From the NCBI GenBank assembly GCA_048594975.1, contig JBMDXQ010000140.1:1-37703 (forward strand): a stretch of DNA of 37,703 nt. The letters run 5' to 3'. Shown piece by piece: positions 16,247 through 24,413 of this stretch. The notes under the pieces were generated by a model. That model was not told the origin of the DNA. It saw only the letters and a list, made by a program, of their open reading frames with translations, and did no database searches. The position numbers were made by a program, and so were the translations under genes. Each line of letters starts with the position of its first letter. Position 1 is the first letter of the stretch. Origin of the DNA: JBMDXB01 sp048594975. Lineage in GTDB: Bacteria; Acidobacteriota; Vicinamibacteria; Vicinamibacterales; 2-12-FULL-66-21.

Positions 16247-17037
16247 TCCACCCTCTGCTCGAGTTCGATCGTGCGGGCAAGACGTTTTTTCCCGGCGGTA
16301 ACCGCGCCGTTCGCGCCATCGAGAACGTCTCGTTCCAGCTGCAGCAAGGCGAGTTCGTGTGCGTGGTGGGGCCGTCGGGCTGCGGAAAATCCACGGTGCT
16401 GCGGCTGGCGGCCGGCTTGGAGACTGCGACCACCGGATCGGTGCAGTATCGCGGCCGGCCCGTGTCGGGCCCGGGTCGTGAGCGTGGCGTCGTGTTTCAG
16501 GCCTACAACGCGTTCCCCTGGCTGACGGTACGGGACAATATTGCGTTCGGCCTGTCCCGTGAGGCAGCCGAGACGTGCCGCAGTAGGGTGGACCACTGGC
16601 TCACGCTGACAGGATTGAGTGAATTCGCCGACAGCTTTCCGAAGGCCCTCTCCGGGGGCATGCGCCAGCGTCTGGCGCTCGCTCGAACGCTGGTCGTCGA
16701 ACCGGCGGTGCTGCTGCTCGACGAGCCGTTCGGCGCGCTGGACGAACCCGTGAGACGCAGCATGCAGTCGACGCTCCTGGAAATCGTCGACCAGCTCGGG
16801 TGCAGCGTGATATTCGTCACGCACGACATCCGCGAGGCGATCCTGCTGGGTGACCGCGTGCTGCTGATGACCAATCGACCGGGGAGAATACTGGAGTCGT
16901 TCGATGTGGCGGCATCCAGACCACGGCCGGCGGCGTTTCATGAGTCGCCCGAGTTCGGCCGGCTGTACACGCGAATCCTCGGCCGCTTTCCCAGCACCCT
17001 GCCGACGCGAACGGGTGACCGCCCCGCGGGCGGGTGA
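16237..17037 (+). CDS. ABC transporter ATP-binding protein, NitT/TauT (SsuB/TauB-like)
   Basis: 266 aa from the ATG inside the permease 3' end. Walker A GPSGCGKST (45-53), Q-loop Gln88 in VFQAYNAFPWLTVRDNI (the FPWLTV form is typical of this importer class), signature LSGGMRQR (138-145), Walker B VLLLDEP (158-164) and switch His196 in FVTHD. All are intact, so the subunit should power import as a homodimer beneath the permease. It is the last gene of the operon, convergent with small minus-strand genes. Confidence 0.94.
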   Translation: MAIVHPLLEFDRAGKTFFPGGNRAVRAIENVSFQLQQGEFVCVVGPSGCGKSTVLRLAAGLETATTGSVQYRGRPVSGPGRERGVVFQAYNAFPWLTVRDNIAFGLSREAAETCRSRVDHWLTLTGLSEFADSFPKALSGGMRQRLALARTLVVEPAVLLLDEPFGALDEPVRRSMQSTLLEIVDQLGCSVIFVTHDIREAILLGDRVLLMTNRPGRILESFDVAASRPRPAAFHESPEFGRLYTRILGRFPSTLPTRTGDRPAGG

Positions 17038-17154
17038 GGTGGTACGGTGTGAACCGGGTGTCAGGCTGGCTCAACCTCGAATTGCGAGGCAGATGCCGAG
17101 CCAGCAGCGACAAGATGTGAACCCGCAGGCCACGACCGACGTCTGCAGCTCGAT

Positions 17155-17563
17155 TCAGAATCTCTTTGGGATTCGCATGCGCATGGACTCTTTCCCGTTT
17201 GAGACAATCACGGTCCACTGAGAGCTCATGGTGCCGCCATGAAGCAACACCCTATACGCCCCCGGCTCGACGAGGCGCCAGCGACTCACACATTTCTCGA
17301 AATCCCCGAGTTCGACAAAGCGCGCGGCGTTCACGGGATCGTCAAGCCGTTTAATCGTCTCGACGAAGCCATCCGCCCTAACCGCCGCCACGTACATCCA
17401 ATGCCCGAGAAAGTCGGCGCTGTTGGCAAGAGAAGTCAGGCGAATTCCGCAGGCCTCGATGGATCGTACAGCCAACCCCGTTTGGCTCTTGCGACAGCAG
17501 CACGCGCGCATCCTGGCCCACATTGTGGGTGCCAAGGAGAAAGGCCAAGACCATCGCAGTCAA
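17155..17563 (-). pseudogene. small exported protein, probably frameshifted
   Basis: Two overlapping minus-strand frames together look like one short protein. The frame ending at 17378 begins with a signal-peptide-like stretch (MTAMVLAFLLGTHNVGQDARV, read from 17563; an ATG is at 17554). The frame 17155-17535 carries protein-like sequence (LGHWMYVAAVRADGFVETIKRLDDP, then CVSRWRLVEPGAYRVLLHGG) vaguely like a TonB-type C-terminal domain. A single frameshift would join them. This is a weak call; it could also be a short intact 126-residue gene with an alternative start. Confidence 0.3.
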
Positions 17564-17795
17564 GGAGCGCTCCGTCCTGTTCTTACGTTGTCCGGCTACC
17601 TCATGCCGTTCAGCCGCGAGCGGGCTCGCAGCGTTTCGTCAAGCGTCCCACGCGCTTGCGCCGCGCGCCGGCAGCGGCCTCCTGGAAGTGTTACGTGAGC
17701 CGCGTGAACCAATTCCTTCAATTCAGCAGATGAGGGCACGGGCCTCGCTGAACGATACTCGTTCGCGCGGCGTAGATGCGCTTCCACGTCGACTT

Positions 17796-18386
17796 TCAAA
17801 CCCGGGGAGTTCGCGACACCGCCAGCTGCAAGCGAGTGTGGGACAGCTCGTTCGATTTGATTCGGTACAGCACATGTCGCCGCCGGGGCTCGGGAACGTT
17901 CGGATGATCGAAATCGTCGGCGGGCCAGTGGACCATCCCTATGCGTTCCATCACACGACGGGACCGACCGTTCTCGGGAACGGTGAATGAGACGACTTCG
18001 GCCAAATGCAGGTGCTCGAAGCCGAAGACAACCGCCGCGCGGCCCGCCTCGCTTGCGTAACCGTGTCGCCAGTGTTCGACCGCGAGTCGCCAGCCGACCT
18101 CCACACACGGCGTGAAATGGGCCTGAAACCTCGGTATCGAGAGGCCGACGAATCCTGCGAATGGCACAACGCCGGGAATTTCAACAGCCCAGAGACCAAA
18201 GCCGTGGTCATCGAAGTGCTGTTCAATCCGATCGACCAGCGCGTCACTCTCCTTGCGGTCGAGCACGCCAGGGAGATACTCCATGACGCGGGGATCGGCA
18301 TTGAGGCCGGCGAAAGTCCCCCGATCTGCCGTCACCCACCGCCGGAGCAGCAGTCGTGGTGTTCGCAGCTCTCGTGGCGCTGTCAT
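17796..18386 (-). CDS. GNAT-family N-acetyltransferase (RimJ/RimL-like)
   Basis: 196 aa. Opening LRTPRLLLRRWVTADRGTFAGLNADPRVMEYLPG is diagnostic of the RimJ/RimL-like GNAT subgroup. The central strand VEVGWRLAVEHWRHGYASEAGRAAVVFGFEHL contains the acetyl-CoA pyrophosphate loop (RHGYAS). VVSFTVPENGRSRRVMERIGM is the usual C-terminal part. These enzymes acetylate protein N-termini, small molecules or antibiotics; the substrate is unknown. ATG at 18386. A palindromic attC-like half-site lies about 45 bases upstream. Single GNAT genes are common gene-cassette cargo. Confidence 0.9.
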   Translation of the reverse strand: MTAPRELRTPRLLLRRWVTADRGTFAGLNADPRVMEYLPGVLDRKESDALVDRIEQHFDDHGFGLWAVEIPGVVPFAGFVGLSIPRFQAHFTPCVEVGWRLAVEHWRHGYASEAGRAAVVFGFEHLHLAEVVSFTVPENGRSRRVMERIGMVHWPADDFDHPNVPEPRRRHVLYRIKSNELSHTRLQLAVSRTPRV

Positions 18387-18577
18387 CCCTGCTCGCGCGG
18401 ACGGTTTGTTATGGGCGTGCTACCTGTCTGCCCAACGCTCGCGTTCAGCGGCGCCCCGCCGGGCACGACGGGATCAGCCACCCCAAGGCTCACGAGCACA
18501 AGGGTACTCGTCAGATACCAAGTCATGACGAATAGAAGGAGCGGCCCAAAACACCTGGGCCTGACTGGTGGCGGCAC
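18383..18577 (-). CDS. possible small membrane peptide overlapping the GNAT start
   Basis: 64 codons at most (an in-frame ATG is at 18527). Hydrophobic sequence WYLTSTLVLVSLGVADPVV with a predicted single helix. Its stop overlaps the GNAT ATG as ATGA, which would couple the two. However, the 3' half also forms the palindromic, attC-like DNA at 18430-18452, so this frame may be accidental. Confidence 0.2.
   Translation of the reverse strand: MPPPVRPRCFGPLLLFVMTWYLTSTLVLVSLGVADPVVPGGAPLNASVGQTGSTPITNRPREQG
18430..18452 (-). other. attC-like half-site upstream of the acetyltransferase
   Basis: Read on the minus strand, the sequence GCCGCTGAACGCGAGCG runs into GTTGGGC, which fits the integron R' core GTTRRRY. 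It lies about 45 bases before the GNAT ATG, the spacing expected at the 5' edge of a gene cassette. The matching R'' could be the GCTAAAC just after the stop of the upstream gene (about 18610), but one base deviates and the site would be long. Low confidence. Confidence 0.3.
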
Positions 18578-18613
18578 GCGAACAAACGTGAGGCGAGTGG
18601 TTCCATTCGCCGT

Positions 18614-19300
18614 TTAGCTGGAGCCCTCGGTCCGATCGACATTGTTGGTCCTCGCGAGATCGCTGCGGATTGAGGCAATCTCCTCCGAGATTTTGTCCAG
18701 AGCCGCGGGAATCTTTTGAAGTTCGTAGTGTGTCCGAGGCTCTTCGCGATCGTGCCGCAACGCTGACCGCTCGTGCTCAGCGGTGACGACGAATTCGCGG
18801 ACGAGAACATCTCCAGACGCATTCCTGAAATGAAGAACGCCTGCGGCGGTGGTATTGGGACACGCGTCAAAGAACTGCTTCGTCTCACCCAGCGCAACCG
18901 ACGTGCTTTCGCCGGGAACGAGGACCGCCAGTTTGCCGCCGTCTCCGATGGACACCATGTGCCCGTCCACCGTGTGGAGGGGAACCTTCCAACTCAAGGT
19001 GAGATCGTGTGCGGCTGTCTGGCCCTTGTTTGTTAAACGAAATTGCGCCACGCCGTACCGGCTTCTCACATCAATGGCGGGCTGCGGATTCGGTTCGAGG
19101 GCGTCCTCTTGAAGCTCGGTGACTCGCTGGGTCGTCCAAGCGGAGATCACGGCGGCGATGACCGCAAGCACGGCTGCAAGGGTGGCCCAAGCGTCCGGAT
19201 TCCGCGCTCCGACTTCACGAAGAGAGACGCCCGCAACCGCGACCGCAATGGCCGCCGACGCGAGGAGACCCCAACGCGTGAGCCGTCGTTCAACCCTCAT
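18614..19300 (-). CDS. two-pass membrane protein with extracytoplasmic beta domain, function unknown
   Basis: 228 aa. Transmembrane segments at about 11-28 and 38-57. Then a beta-rich domain (about 75-175: IDVRSRYGVAQFRLTNKGQTAAHDLTLSW, then LVPGESTSVALGE and VLHFRNASGDVLVREFVV), the pattern of small Ig-like modules that follow membrane hairpins. A charged helical tail (about 190-225) follows. No catalytic motif. ATG at 19300 just after a palindromic element. Confidence 0.75.
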   Translation of the reverse strand: MRVERRLTRWGLLASAAIAVAVAGVSLREVGARNPDAWATLAAVLAVIAAVISAWTTQRVTELQEDALEPNPQPAIDVRSRYGVAQFRLTNKGQTAAHDLTLSWKVPLHTVDGHMVSIGDGGKLAVLVPGESTSVALGETKQFFDACPNTTAAGVLHFRNASGDVLVREFVVTAEHERSALRHDREEPRTHYELQKIPAALDKISEEIASIRSDLARTNNVDRTEGSS

Positions 19301-19326
19301 CGGTAGTTAGATTCGGTGAACGCGCT

Positions 19327-19379
19327 GCGTTTCAGCCGCGGCGGTTCATGATGGCACCGGCCGCCACCGCTGCGAACGC
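19327..19379. other. imperfect palindrome, attC-like
   Basis: Arms 19327-19344 and 19361-19379 (GCGTTTCAGCCGCGGCGG against CCGCCACCGCTGCGAACGC) pair with a few bulged bases, as integron attC sites do. GTTAGCC lies just outside at 19382-19388 and GTGAAC at 19316-19321. It sits in the gap before the membrane-protein gene. The core boxes deviate from GTTRRRY, so this is a candidate only. Confidence 0.3.
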
Positions 19380-19505
19380 CGGTTAGCCGCGATCGTGGTC
19401 AGGGTTTCGAGTGTCAAGAGCTTGTCCAGCTGACAGCTAATTGACTTGACTAACTCGCACGTTGACCCGATACCTCACCTGAGCTGGATTGTCAACTTCA
19501 CCGGA

Positions 19506-19808
19506 TCAGCGGCTACGCTTCGGCAACGTCGTTCTTCCCTCGATGCCGTGGATGAACTCCGGTGACTTCCCGCTGTCAGCGGTCAGTGCTGCCAGCAGCT
19601 TCGATATGTGCTCCCGATCCCTGTCGAGTTCCTCGAATTCTCTGTCAAGCCACTCTCGTCTTCGATCGCGCTCCTCCACCTTCGAGTCGAGCACTCTCGT
19701 GAGGCTGGCCCGTTGCGATACGTCGACCGTCTGTCTGAGTTCATCCCTCAGTTCCGTGATGCGTGTCGTCATTTCCACAAGAGCCATGACTTCCTGGAAG
19801 GTGATCAC
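19506..19808 (-). CDS. small coiled-coil protein
   Basis: 100 aa, GTG start (or ATG at 19787). Nearly all helical and charged, with heptads from about 15 to 75 (ITELRDELRQTVDVSQRASL, SKVEERDRRREWLDREFEEL). No membrane segment. The GTG overlaps the stop of the upstream frame as GTGA, suggesting coupling with the small membrane ORF. Function unknown. Confidence 0.5.
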   Translation of the reverse strand: MITFQEVMALVEMTTRITELRDELRQTVDVSQRASLTRVLDSKVEERDRRREWLDREFEELDRDREHISKLLAALTADSGKSPEFIHGIEGRTTLPKRSR

Positions 19809-20182
19809 CTCTCGAAGACGACTTTACAGGTCAAGCCGGTCGGGTCATCGCCTTGTCGGCCCGCAGCCGGACGGCCGCCAAAGCAGATGATGCAGCCGTC
19901 GGACAGCGCCTCGCCGATGGCAACGACCCCGCCGACGAAAGCCGCCGAAGTCACTGACGGAAGAACGTTTGGGAGGTTGGTAGCGGCACAGGATTCGAAC
20001 ACCGTCCCGTGGCTGAGGAACGCAGGCGGAGACCTCAGCACTCGCATCGCCAATGGATCGCTCGCCTTATCCCCCGCGGTGATCCTGTCAAATCCGATTT
20101 CACCTATGCCGTAGATAAGTCCTGCAAGGATGAGCCCTCCGACCCAAATTGACCAACTCTGTGCGGAACGACCGTCGTCCAC
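19805..20182 (-). CDS. small membrane protein abutting a kinase relic
   Basis: From the GTG at 20182 this gives 125 residues. The open frame continues to 20248, but that part encodes the end of a degraded kinase. One hydrophobic segment (SIWVGGLILAGLIYGIGEIGF) and a second weaker one (TSAAFVGGVVAIGEALSDGC) suggest a two-pass protein. The frame is coupled to the coiled-coil gene by a GTGA overlap. Either this is a real gene with an uncertain start, or the tail of a fusion created when foreign DNA joined the kinase remnant. Confidence 0.35.
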   Translation of the reverse strand: MDDGRSAQSWSIWVGGLILAGLIYGIGEIGFDRITAGDKASDPLAMRVLRSPPAFLSHGTVFESCAATNLPNVLPSVTSAAFVGGVVAIGEALSDGCIICFGGRPAAGRQGDDPTGLTCKVVFER

Positions 20183-20560
20183 GGCGACAGTATCCGAAAG
20201 CGTTGCGCCCGCAAATGCGAGACGTCCGGCAAGCAGCTCATACACCACGCAGCCAAACGCCCAGATGTCGGTGCGTTGTCGACCGACCGGCCGCGCGCCT
20301 GCTCCGGACTCATGTAGGCGGCCGTCCCCAGAATCATGCCGTCACGTGTCCCGGCAGCCGTGGTCGTCGGCAACTCGTCCGCGATCGCCCCCTCGCGGGA
20401 GAACATTTGGCGAGTCCCAAGTCGAGGACCTTCACCACGCCGTCGGCCCGTAGCTTGCCGGCCTCAGATCGCGGTGGATGATGCCCTTCCCGTGCGCGGC
20501 GTCACGCGATCTGACGTGCGATCGGCAGCGCCTCGCCAGTCGGCATGGGCTTGGAACCTC
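20170..20560 (-). pseudogene. Ser/Thr protein kinase relic (frameshifted, truncated)
   Basis: Kinase motifs occur in order but in different frames: GEALPIARQIA followed by a stop, then AAHGKGIIHRDLRPA, then after a shift KLRADGVVKVLDLGLA, then DGMILGTAAYMSPEQARGRSVD, then after a single-base loss RTDIWAFGCVVYELLAGRL and AFAGATLSDTVA. The ATP-binding lobe and the end of the C-lobe are missing. At least three lesions make this non-functional. It lies just downstream of the intact kinase gene and is probably a decayed paralogue. Confidence 0.8.
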
Positions 20561-20703
20561 CCCATTTCCGGCACGGCAGCCTGAGAGAGTTATGAGCGCG
20601 CGCCGCTTCCGCCCGACGGCGACGTGATTCACGTCATCGTCGAGCAGAGGCGCGAGTAACGCTGCGGCGCCTTGAGCGTCGCTCTCGACGGGCGAACCAG
20701 ACC

Positions 20704-23445
20704 TCAGTCATTCTCGTGGCCGCGGAACAGGACGATGTCCCACGTCGTTCGTGAGCGCGAGAACGCGATCCGCTTGCCGTCCGGCGACCACTCGAAGTCC
20801 TCGATCCGGTAGTCGTCTTCAGGGAAGCGCGTCAAAAGGTAGGGCGCCGCGCCGTCGAGCGTCTGCACCCAGATGTTCGAGAGGATGGAATACGCCAGGC
20901 CCCGCCCGTCCGTCGTCCATTGCAGCGCAAACGGCCTCCGCGCGACGGGGAGATCCCGCCTCGACGAACAGTCCGAGATCGAACAGATCGTGATGATGGA
21001 TTTGCGATCTTCGCCGAGCGACACGAACGCGACGGATTTGCCGTCCGGCGAAGGCACGGGCTGGTAGGCGTACACGTTCGCAAGCTGCCGCGGCTTGCCG
21101 CCGTCGAGCGGCAGCACCCACGCAGACTGGACTCCGCTCTCGTTCGACAGGTAAATGGCGTACCTGCCGTCAGGCGTGAGGCTCACCCGGCCGGCCGCCG
21201 ACGCACCCACTTCTCTGGCTCCCCTGCCGTCACCATCCGCGCGCCAGATGCCGCGGCGGCCGTTCTCGACCCTGGAGAAGACGATCGTCCGACCGTCGCG
21301 GGTCGCGGCTGGCGAGTACGCGTTGGCGATCAGTTCCTCGGGATTCGACTCCCCGTGCTTCAGCGCCCACACGGCGGGCCGATTGTCGGCGGGGGAGAGC
21401 AGCGCATACAGCAGGCGGTCGCCGGCCCACGACAGCTCGACTCCCACGAACGGCGTCGGCGCGACCATCTGCGTCGGCTCGCTCGACCTGCCCTCCAGGA
21501 CCGAGATGCCGACGCGGTAATCCCATCGCGCGACGGCGATGGATCGGCGATCCGCACTCACGCTGAAGCTGGCGTAGTTGGTCAAATCGTTCGTGAGACG
21601 TGACCAGTCGCCCGCCGGATACGACAAGACCCAGAGCTGGCTGACCGCGTCCTTGGCTCCGATCAGGCTCAGAAGCAGACGGCCCGAGTCGAGCCATTCG
21701 ATGCCGTCCGCGCCGCCTCCGTCTCGGAGCGGAATCGACCGCTCCGTGCCGGCCGCGACATCGAGGAAGATCGCCTGTCGCGTCACGCTGCCGGCAGCCT
21801 GGTCGAATCCGATTACCGCAAGCGTCTTTCCATCGGGAGACCATGCGGGGTGGATGCCCGCTCCCTGGCCGCTCGGAGTGCCGCGGCTGTCGAATGACAG
21901 GAACTGCGCGGGCAGGCTGCGAGTCGCCAGCGGACGCTCGGTCGTGCCGTCCGCGTCGCCGACGACAACTGTGGACGCGCCGTCGAAACCCGCCCGGACG
22001 AACGCGAACCGCCGGCCATCGGGCGACCACCCGATCGGGCTGTTCACGTTGTCGATGAGCCTCCTCGGGCTGCCCCCGAGGAACGGCACGCGCCAGAGCG
22101 TCATCGCGCCCGTCTTCCCACGCACGAAATCGACGAAGGCGCCATCCGGCGTCACGGTTGCAGCCTGGATCGTCAGGCCCGGCTGCGCGGGAACGATCTC
22201 GACATCGCGATCGGTGCCGAGCTGGCGCATGCGAAGGCTGCGGTTCACCCCCTCGCGCCGCACGTAGACCGCGTACTTGCCGTCGGGAGACAGCGCGGGC
22301 CGCCACGCGTTGCCGGTCGCGGTGACCTGTGAGACCTGCAGGTTCTGCAGCAGCCGGTTGGCGCCGCCGCCGGACGGAGAGCCGCGGGGCCACCACACGA
22401 GGGCCGCGGCCGCGGCCGCCACGACGAGAGCGGCGAGGCCGACGACCAGCGCCGGCCGACGGCGTCCGGGCTCTTCTGCGAGGCCTTGCGCACCGGCGGA
22501 GGGGCTCGTGCGAGCGCCGCTCGACTCCGCGGCTGCCGCTCCCGAGGACCGCGCGGCTGGTCCGCGCAGTGTGCTATGGCCCGGCTCGAGTTCCCGGTTG
22601 AAACGGCGCAGATCGGCGCGCAGCTCGGCGGCCGTCTGGGTGCGATCCCGCGGATCCTTCTCGAGTGTCTTCAGGATCACGTCTTCGAGCCGCTGGGGCA
22701 CGTCGCCGCACAGATGCCGCGGCGGGATCGGCGTATCCTGCAGAATCGCGGCGGCGATGACGGCGCCCGTCTCGCCCGCGAACGCGGGACGCCCGGTCAC
22801 CATCTCGTACATGACGAGTCCGAGCGAGAAGAGATCGCTTCGCGCGTCGAGAGGCTGTCCGCGGAGCTGCTCAGGCGACATGTACGCGACCGTTCCCAGC
22901 GCTACGCCCGCGTCGGTGAGGAGCGACTCGGGCGGCCTCGTCACGTCTCCCGTCGCGACCGGCGCCGCCGCCATGCGCACCGCCTTGGCGAGCCCGAAGT
23001 CGAGGATCTTCGGGCCGCGCTCGGTGAGAAAGATGTTCGCCGGCTTGATGTCGCGGTGGAGGACGCCCTTGCCGTGGGCGGCGTCGAGCGCATCGACGAG
23101 CGCGAGCGTGACGTCCGCCACGGTCGCGACGTCCAGCGGCCCGCGTGCGAGGCGCTGCTGCAGCGTCTCGCCCTGGAGCAGCTCCATCGCGATGAAGGGC
23201 GGATTGGTGCCGACGTCGTAGATGGTGCAGATGTTCGGGTGGTTCAGGGACGCCGCGGCGCGCGCCTCACGCTCGAACCGCTCGATCGCCTCGCGGCTGG
23301 ACTCGAGCCGCTCGGAAAGGGTCTTGATCGCGACGACGCGGTGGAGCCGTGCGTCCTCCGCCCGGTAGACCTCGCCCATCCCGCCGGATCCCAGCGGGGA
23401 CACAATCGCATAGGGGCCGAGCCGCGTGCCGGGCTGCAGGGCCAT
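20704..23445 (-). CDS. membrane Ser/Thr protein kinase with PD40/TolB-like beta-propeller
   Basis: 913 aa. The Hanks-type kinase domain (12-275) has the glycine loop LGSGGMGEVY (18-27), Lys41, Glu60, HRDIKPAN (130-137), DFG (149-151) and GTVAYMSPEQ (184-193), so it should be active. A Pro/Ala/Ser-rich linker (285-325) leads to one membrane helix (331-352). The remaining residues (about 370-910) are repeated propeller blades (SPDGKYAVYVRR, TPDGAFVDFV, SPDGRRFAFVR, SPDGKSVAFVS, SPDGKRIAFSR), which would lie outside the cytoplasm and sense a ligand or protein. This architecture is common in Acidobacteriota; targets are unknown. Divergent from the PadR gene. Confidence 0.95.
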   Translation of the reverse strand: MALQPGTRLGPYAIVSPLGSGGMGEVYRAEDARLHRVVAIKTLSERLESSREAIERFEREARAAASLNHPNICTIYDVGTNPPFIAMELLQGETLQQRLARGPLDVATVADVTLALVDALDAAHGKGVLHRDIKPANIFLTERGPKILDFGLAKAVRMAAAPVATGDVTRPPESLLTDAGVALGTVAYMSPEQLRGQPLDARSDLFSLGLVMYEMVTGRPAFAGETGAVIAAAILQDTPIPPRHLCGDVPQRLEDVILKTLEKDPRDRTQTAAELRADLRRFNRELEPGHSTLRGPAARSSGAAAAESSGARTSPSAGAQGLAEEPGRRRPALVVGLAALVVAAAAAALVWWPRGSPSGGGANRLLQNLQVSQVTATGNAWRPALSPDGKYAVYVRREGVNRSLRMRQLGTDRDVEIVPAQPGLTIQAATVTPDGAFVDFVRGKTGAMTLWRVPFLGGSPRRLIDNVNSPIGWSPDGRRFAFVRAGFDGASTVVVGDADGTTERPLATRSLPAQFLSFDSRGTPSGQGAGIHPAWSPDGKTLAVIGFDQAAGSVTRQAIFLDVAAGTERSIPLRDGGGADGIEWLDSGRLLLSLIGAKDAVSQLWVLSYPAGDWSRLTNDLTNYASFSVSADRRSIAVARWDYRVGISVLEGRSSEPTQMVAPTPFVGVELSWAGDRLLYALLSPADNRPAVWALKHGESNPEELIANAYSPAATRDGRTIVFSRVENGRRGIWRADGDGRGAREVGASAAGRVSLTPDGRYAIYLSNESGVQSAWVLPLDGGKPRQLANVYAYQPVPSPDGKSVAFVSLGEDRKSIITICSISDCSSRRDLPVARRPFALQWTTDGRGLAYSILSNIWVQTLDGAAPYLLTRFPEDDYRIEDFEWSPDGKRIAFSRSRTTWDIVLFRGHEND

Positions 23446-23557
23446 GTGGGGATGGGGCGATTATACGTCCCGTCCGGCGTACGGAAACCGATTCAGGATC
23501 GCCCGCCGTATGTCTCACCCCCGGGTGCTGGAAGCACTCCGCTCCGCAGTTCTGTGG

Positions 23558-23585
23558 TTGACAATATATCCGTAACGGATATATG
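23558..23585 (+). promoter_or_regulatory. PadR-gene promoter containing its probable operator
   Basis: A consensus -35 box TTGACA (23558-23563) and a -10-like TATATG (23580-23585) flank a perfect palindrome: ATATATCCGT (23564-23573), one central base, then ACGGATATAT (23575-23584). AT-rich palindromes of this kind are typical PadR targets. A repressor bound here would cover the spacer and the -10 box. The PadR start codon follows 9 bases downstream of the TATATG, so the transcript would have a very short leader, or none. Confidence 0.75.
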
Positions 23586-23593
23586 GTCGCCAG

Positions 23594-23953
23594 GTGGTCA
23601 AGAACGTCCAAGCCCCGCTGACTCCGGCGGTGCTGCACATCCTTCTGGCCCTCGCCACGGAGGTGCGGCATGGCTACGGAATCATGAAGCAGGTGGAGTC
23701 AGACTCCCAGGGGAAGGTCAGGATGGGCCCCGGGACTCTCTACGGCTCGCTCGGCCGGATGTTGGAGGCTGGGTTGATTCGCGAGCGCGAGAAGAGAGTG
23801 GACCCCGAGTTGGATGACGAGCGGCGGATCTACTACGGGATCTCCGCCCTGGGACGAACCACGCTTGCGGCTGAACTGCAGCGATACCGTGACGTCCTGG
23901 CGGTCGCCCGCAGGTCAGCGCATGCCCGGAGCGGCTTCGTACATGGCACCTGA
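23594..23953 (+). CDS. PadR-family transcriptional regulator
   Basis: 119 aa with a GTG start (MVKNVQAPLTPAVLHILLALA). Winged helix spans about 8-85: HGYGIMKQVESDSQGKVRMGPGTLYGSLGRMLEAGLIRE, then the wing RRIYYGISALGRTTLAAE, which is the PadR signature. The C-terminal dimerisation helix is short (PadR-s2 type). It probably represses its own promoter through the palindrome at 23564-23584 and controls the coupled gene at 23943. Confidence 0.92.
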   Translation: MVKNVQAPLTPAVLHILLALATEVRHGYGIMKQVESDSQGKVRMGPGTLYGSLGRMLEAGLIREREKRVDPELDDERRIYYGISALGRTTLAAELQRYRDVLAVARRSAHARSGFVHGT

Positions 23954-24413
23954 ACCCTCCCTGCAGCGTTCTCGTGCCTGGTACGCGAGGCTACTTCGCC
24001 TCTACCCGACGCAATTCCGGGAGCGCTTTGGCGAAGGCATGGAGCAGACCTTTGCCGACAGTTGCCGGCGGCGTCGAACAGCGGGCATGGGTCTGTTCGG
24101 CTTCGTCATCTGGGTGTTCGCAGAGACCTTCACGGCGATCATCAGAGAACACGTCACGCGCTTGAGGACGAACGCAATGAGAGACGACATACGTTTCCTG
24201 AAGACCGTCAAGTACGCCGCCACTGCTGTTGGCGTCTTGCTGGTGGCCGGAATCCTGACCTTGATGGTCCTCGCCCGTGGAAGAACAGGGGACGACGGAG
24301 ACATTGCAGGCGTTGTCGCGCCAGCCTTGTTACTCACGTGCGTATCGGGCGTGGTTGCGGTCGTTGCGGCTGTCCGTCAGAAGCGCGCGCAGCGGCGCCT
24401 GCTGCACCCGTAG
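23943..24413 (+). CDS. PadR-coupled membrane protein with N-terminal permease-type 'LLRLYP..FRERFG' motif
   Basis: 156 aa from the ATG at 23943, which overlaps the PadR stop. RLLRLYPTQFRERFGEGMEQTFADSCR (about 16-42) is the short cytoplasmic motif found at the N-terminus of acidobacterial FtsX/MacB-like orphan permeases, which are also usually paired with PadR. Here it is followed by three membrane helices (about 50-68, 87-107, 118-140) and a basic tail rather than a full permease. It may be a stand-alone partner or a shortened derivative. An in-frame open stretch upstream overlaps PadR and is not used. Confidence 0.75.
   Translation: MAPEPSLQRSRAWYARLLRLYPTQFRERFGEGMEQTFADSCRRRRTAGMGLFGFVIWVFAETFTAIIREHVTRLRTNAMRDDIRFLKTVKYAATAVGVLLVAGILTLMVLARGRTGDDGDIAGVVAPALLLTCVSGVVAVVAAVRQKRAQRRLLHP

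Noticed and set aside
17596..18108. 170-codon minus-strand frame overlapping the GNAT 3' end
   Set aside because: Its first half is an out-of-frame reading of the GNAT gene. The rest (LKVDVEAHLRRANEYRSARP) is not recognisable.
19978..20010. Minus-strand GTGTTCGAATCC followed by GCCGCTACCA, resembling a tRNA T-arm and acceptor end
   Set aside because: The stem bases do not pair around the TTCGAAT loop and no D-arm or anticodon arm precedes it.
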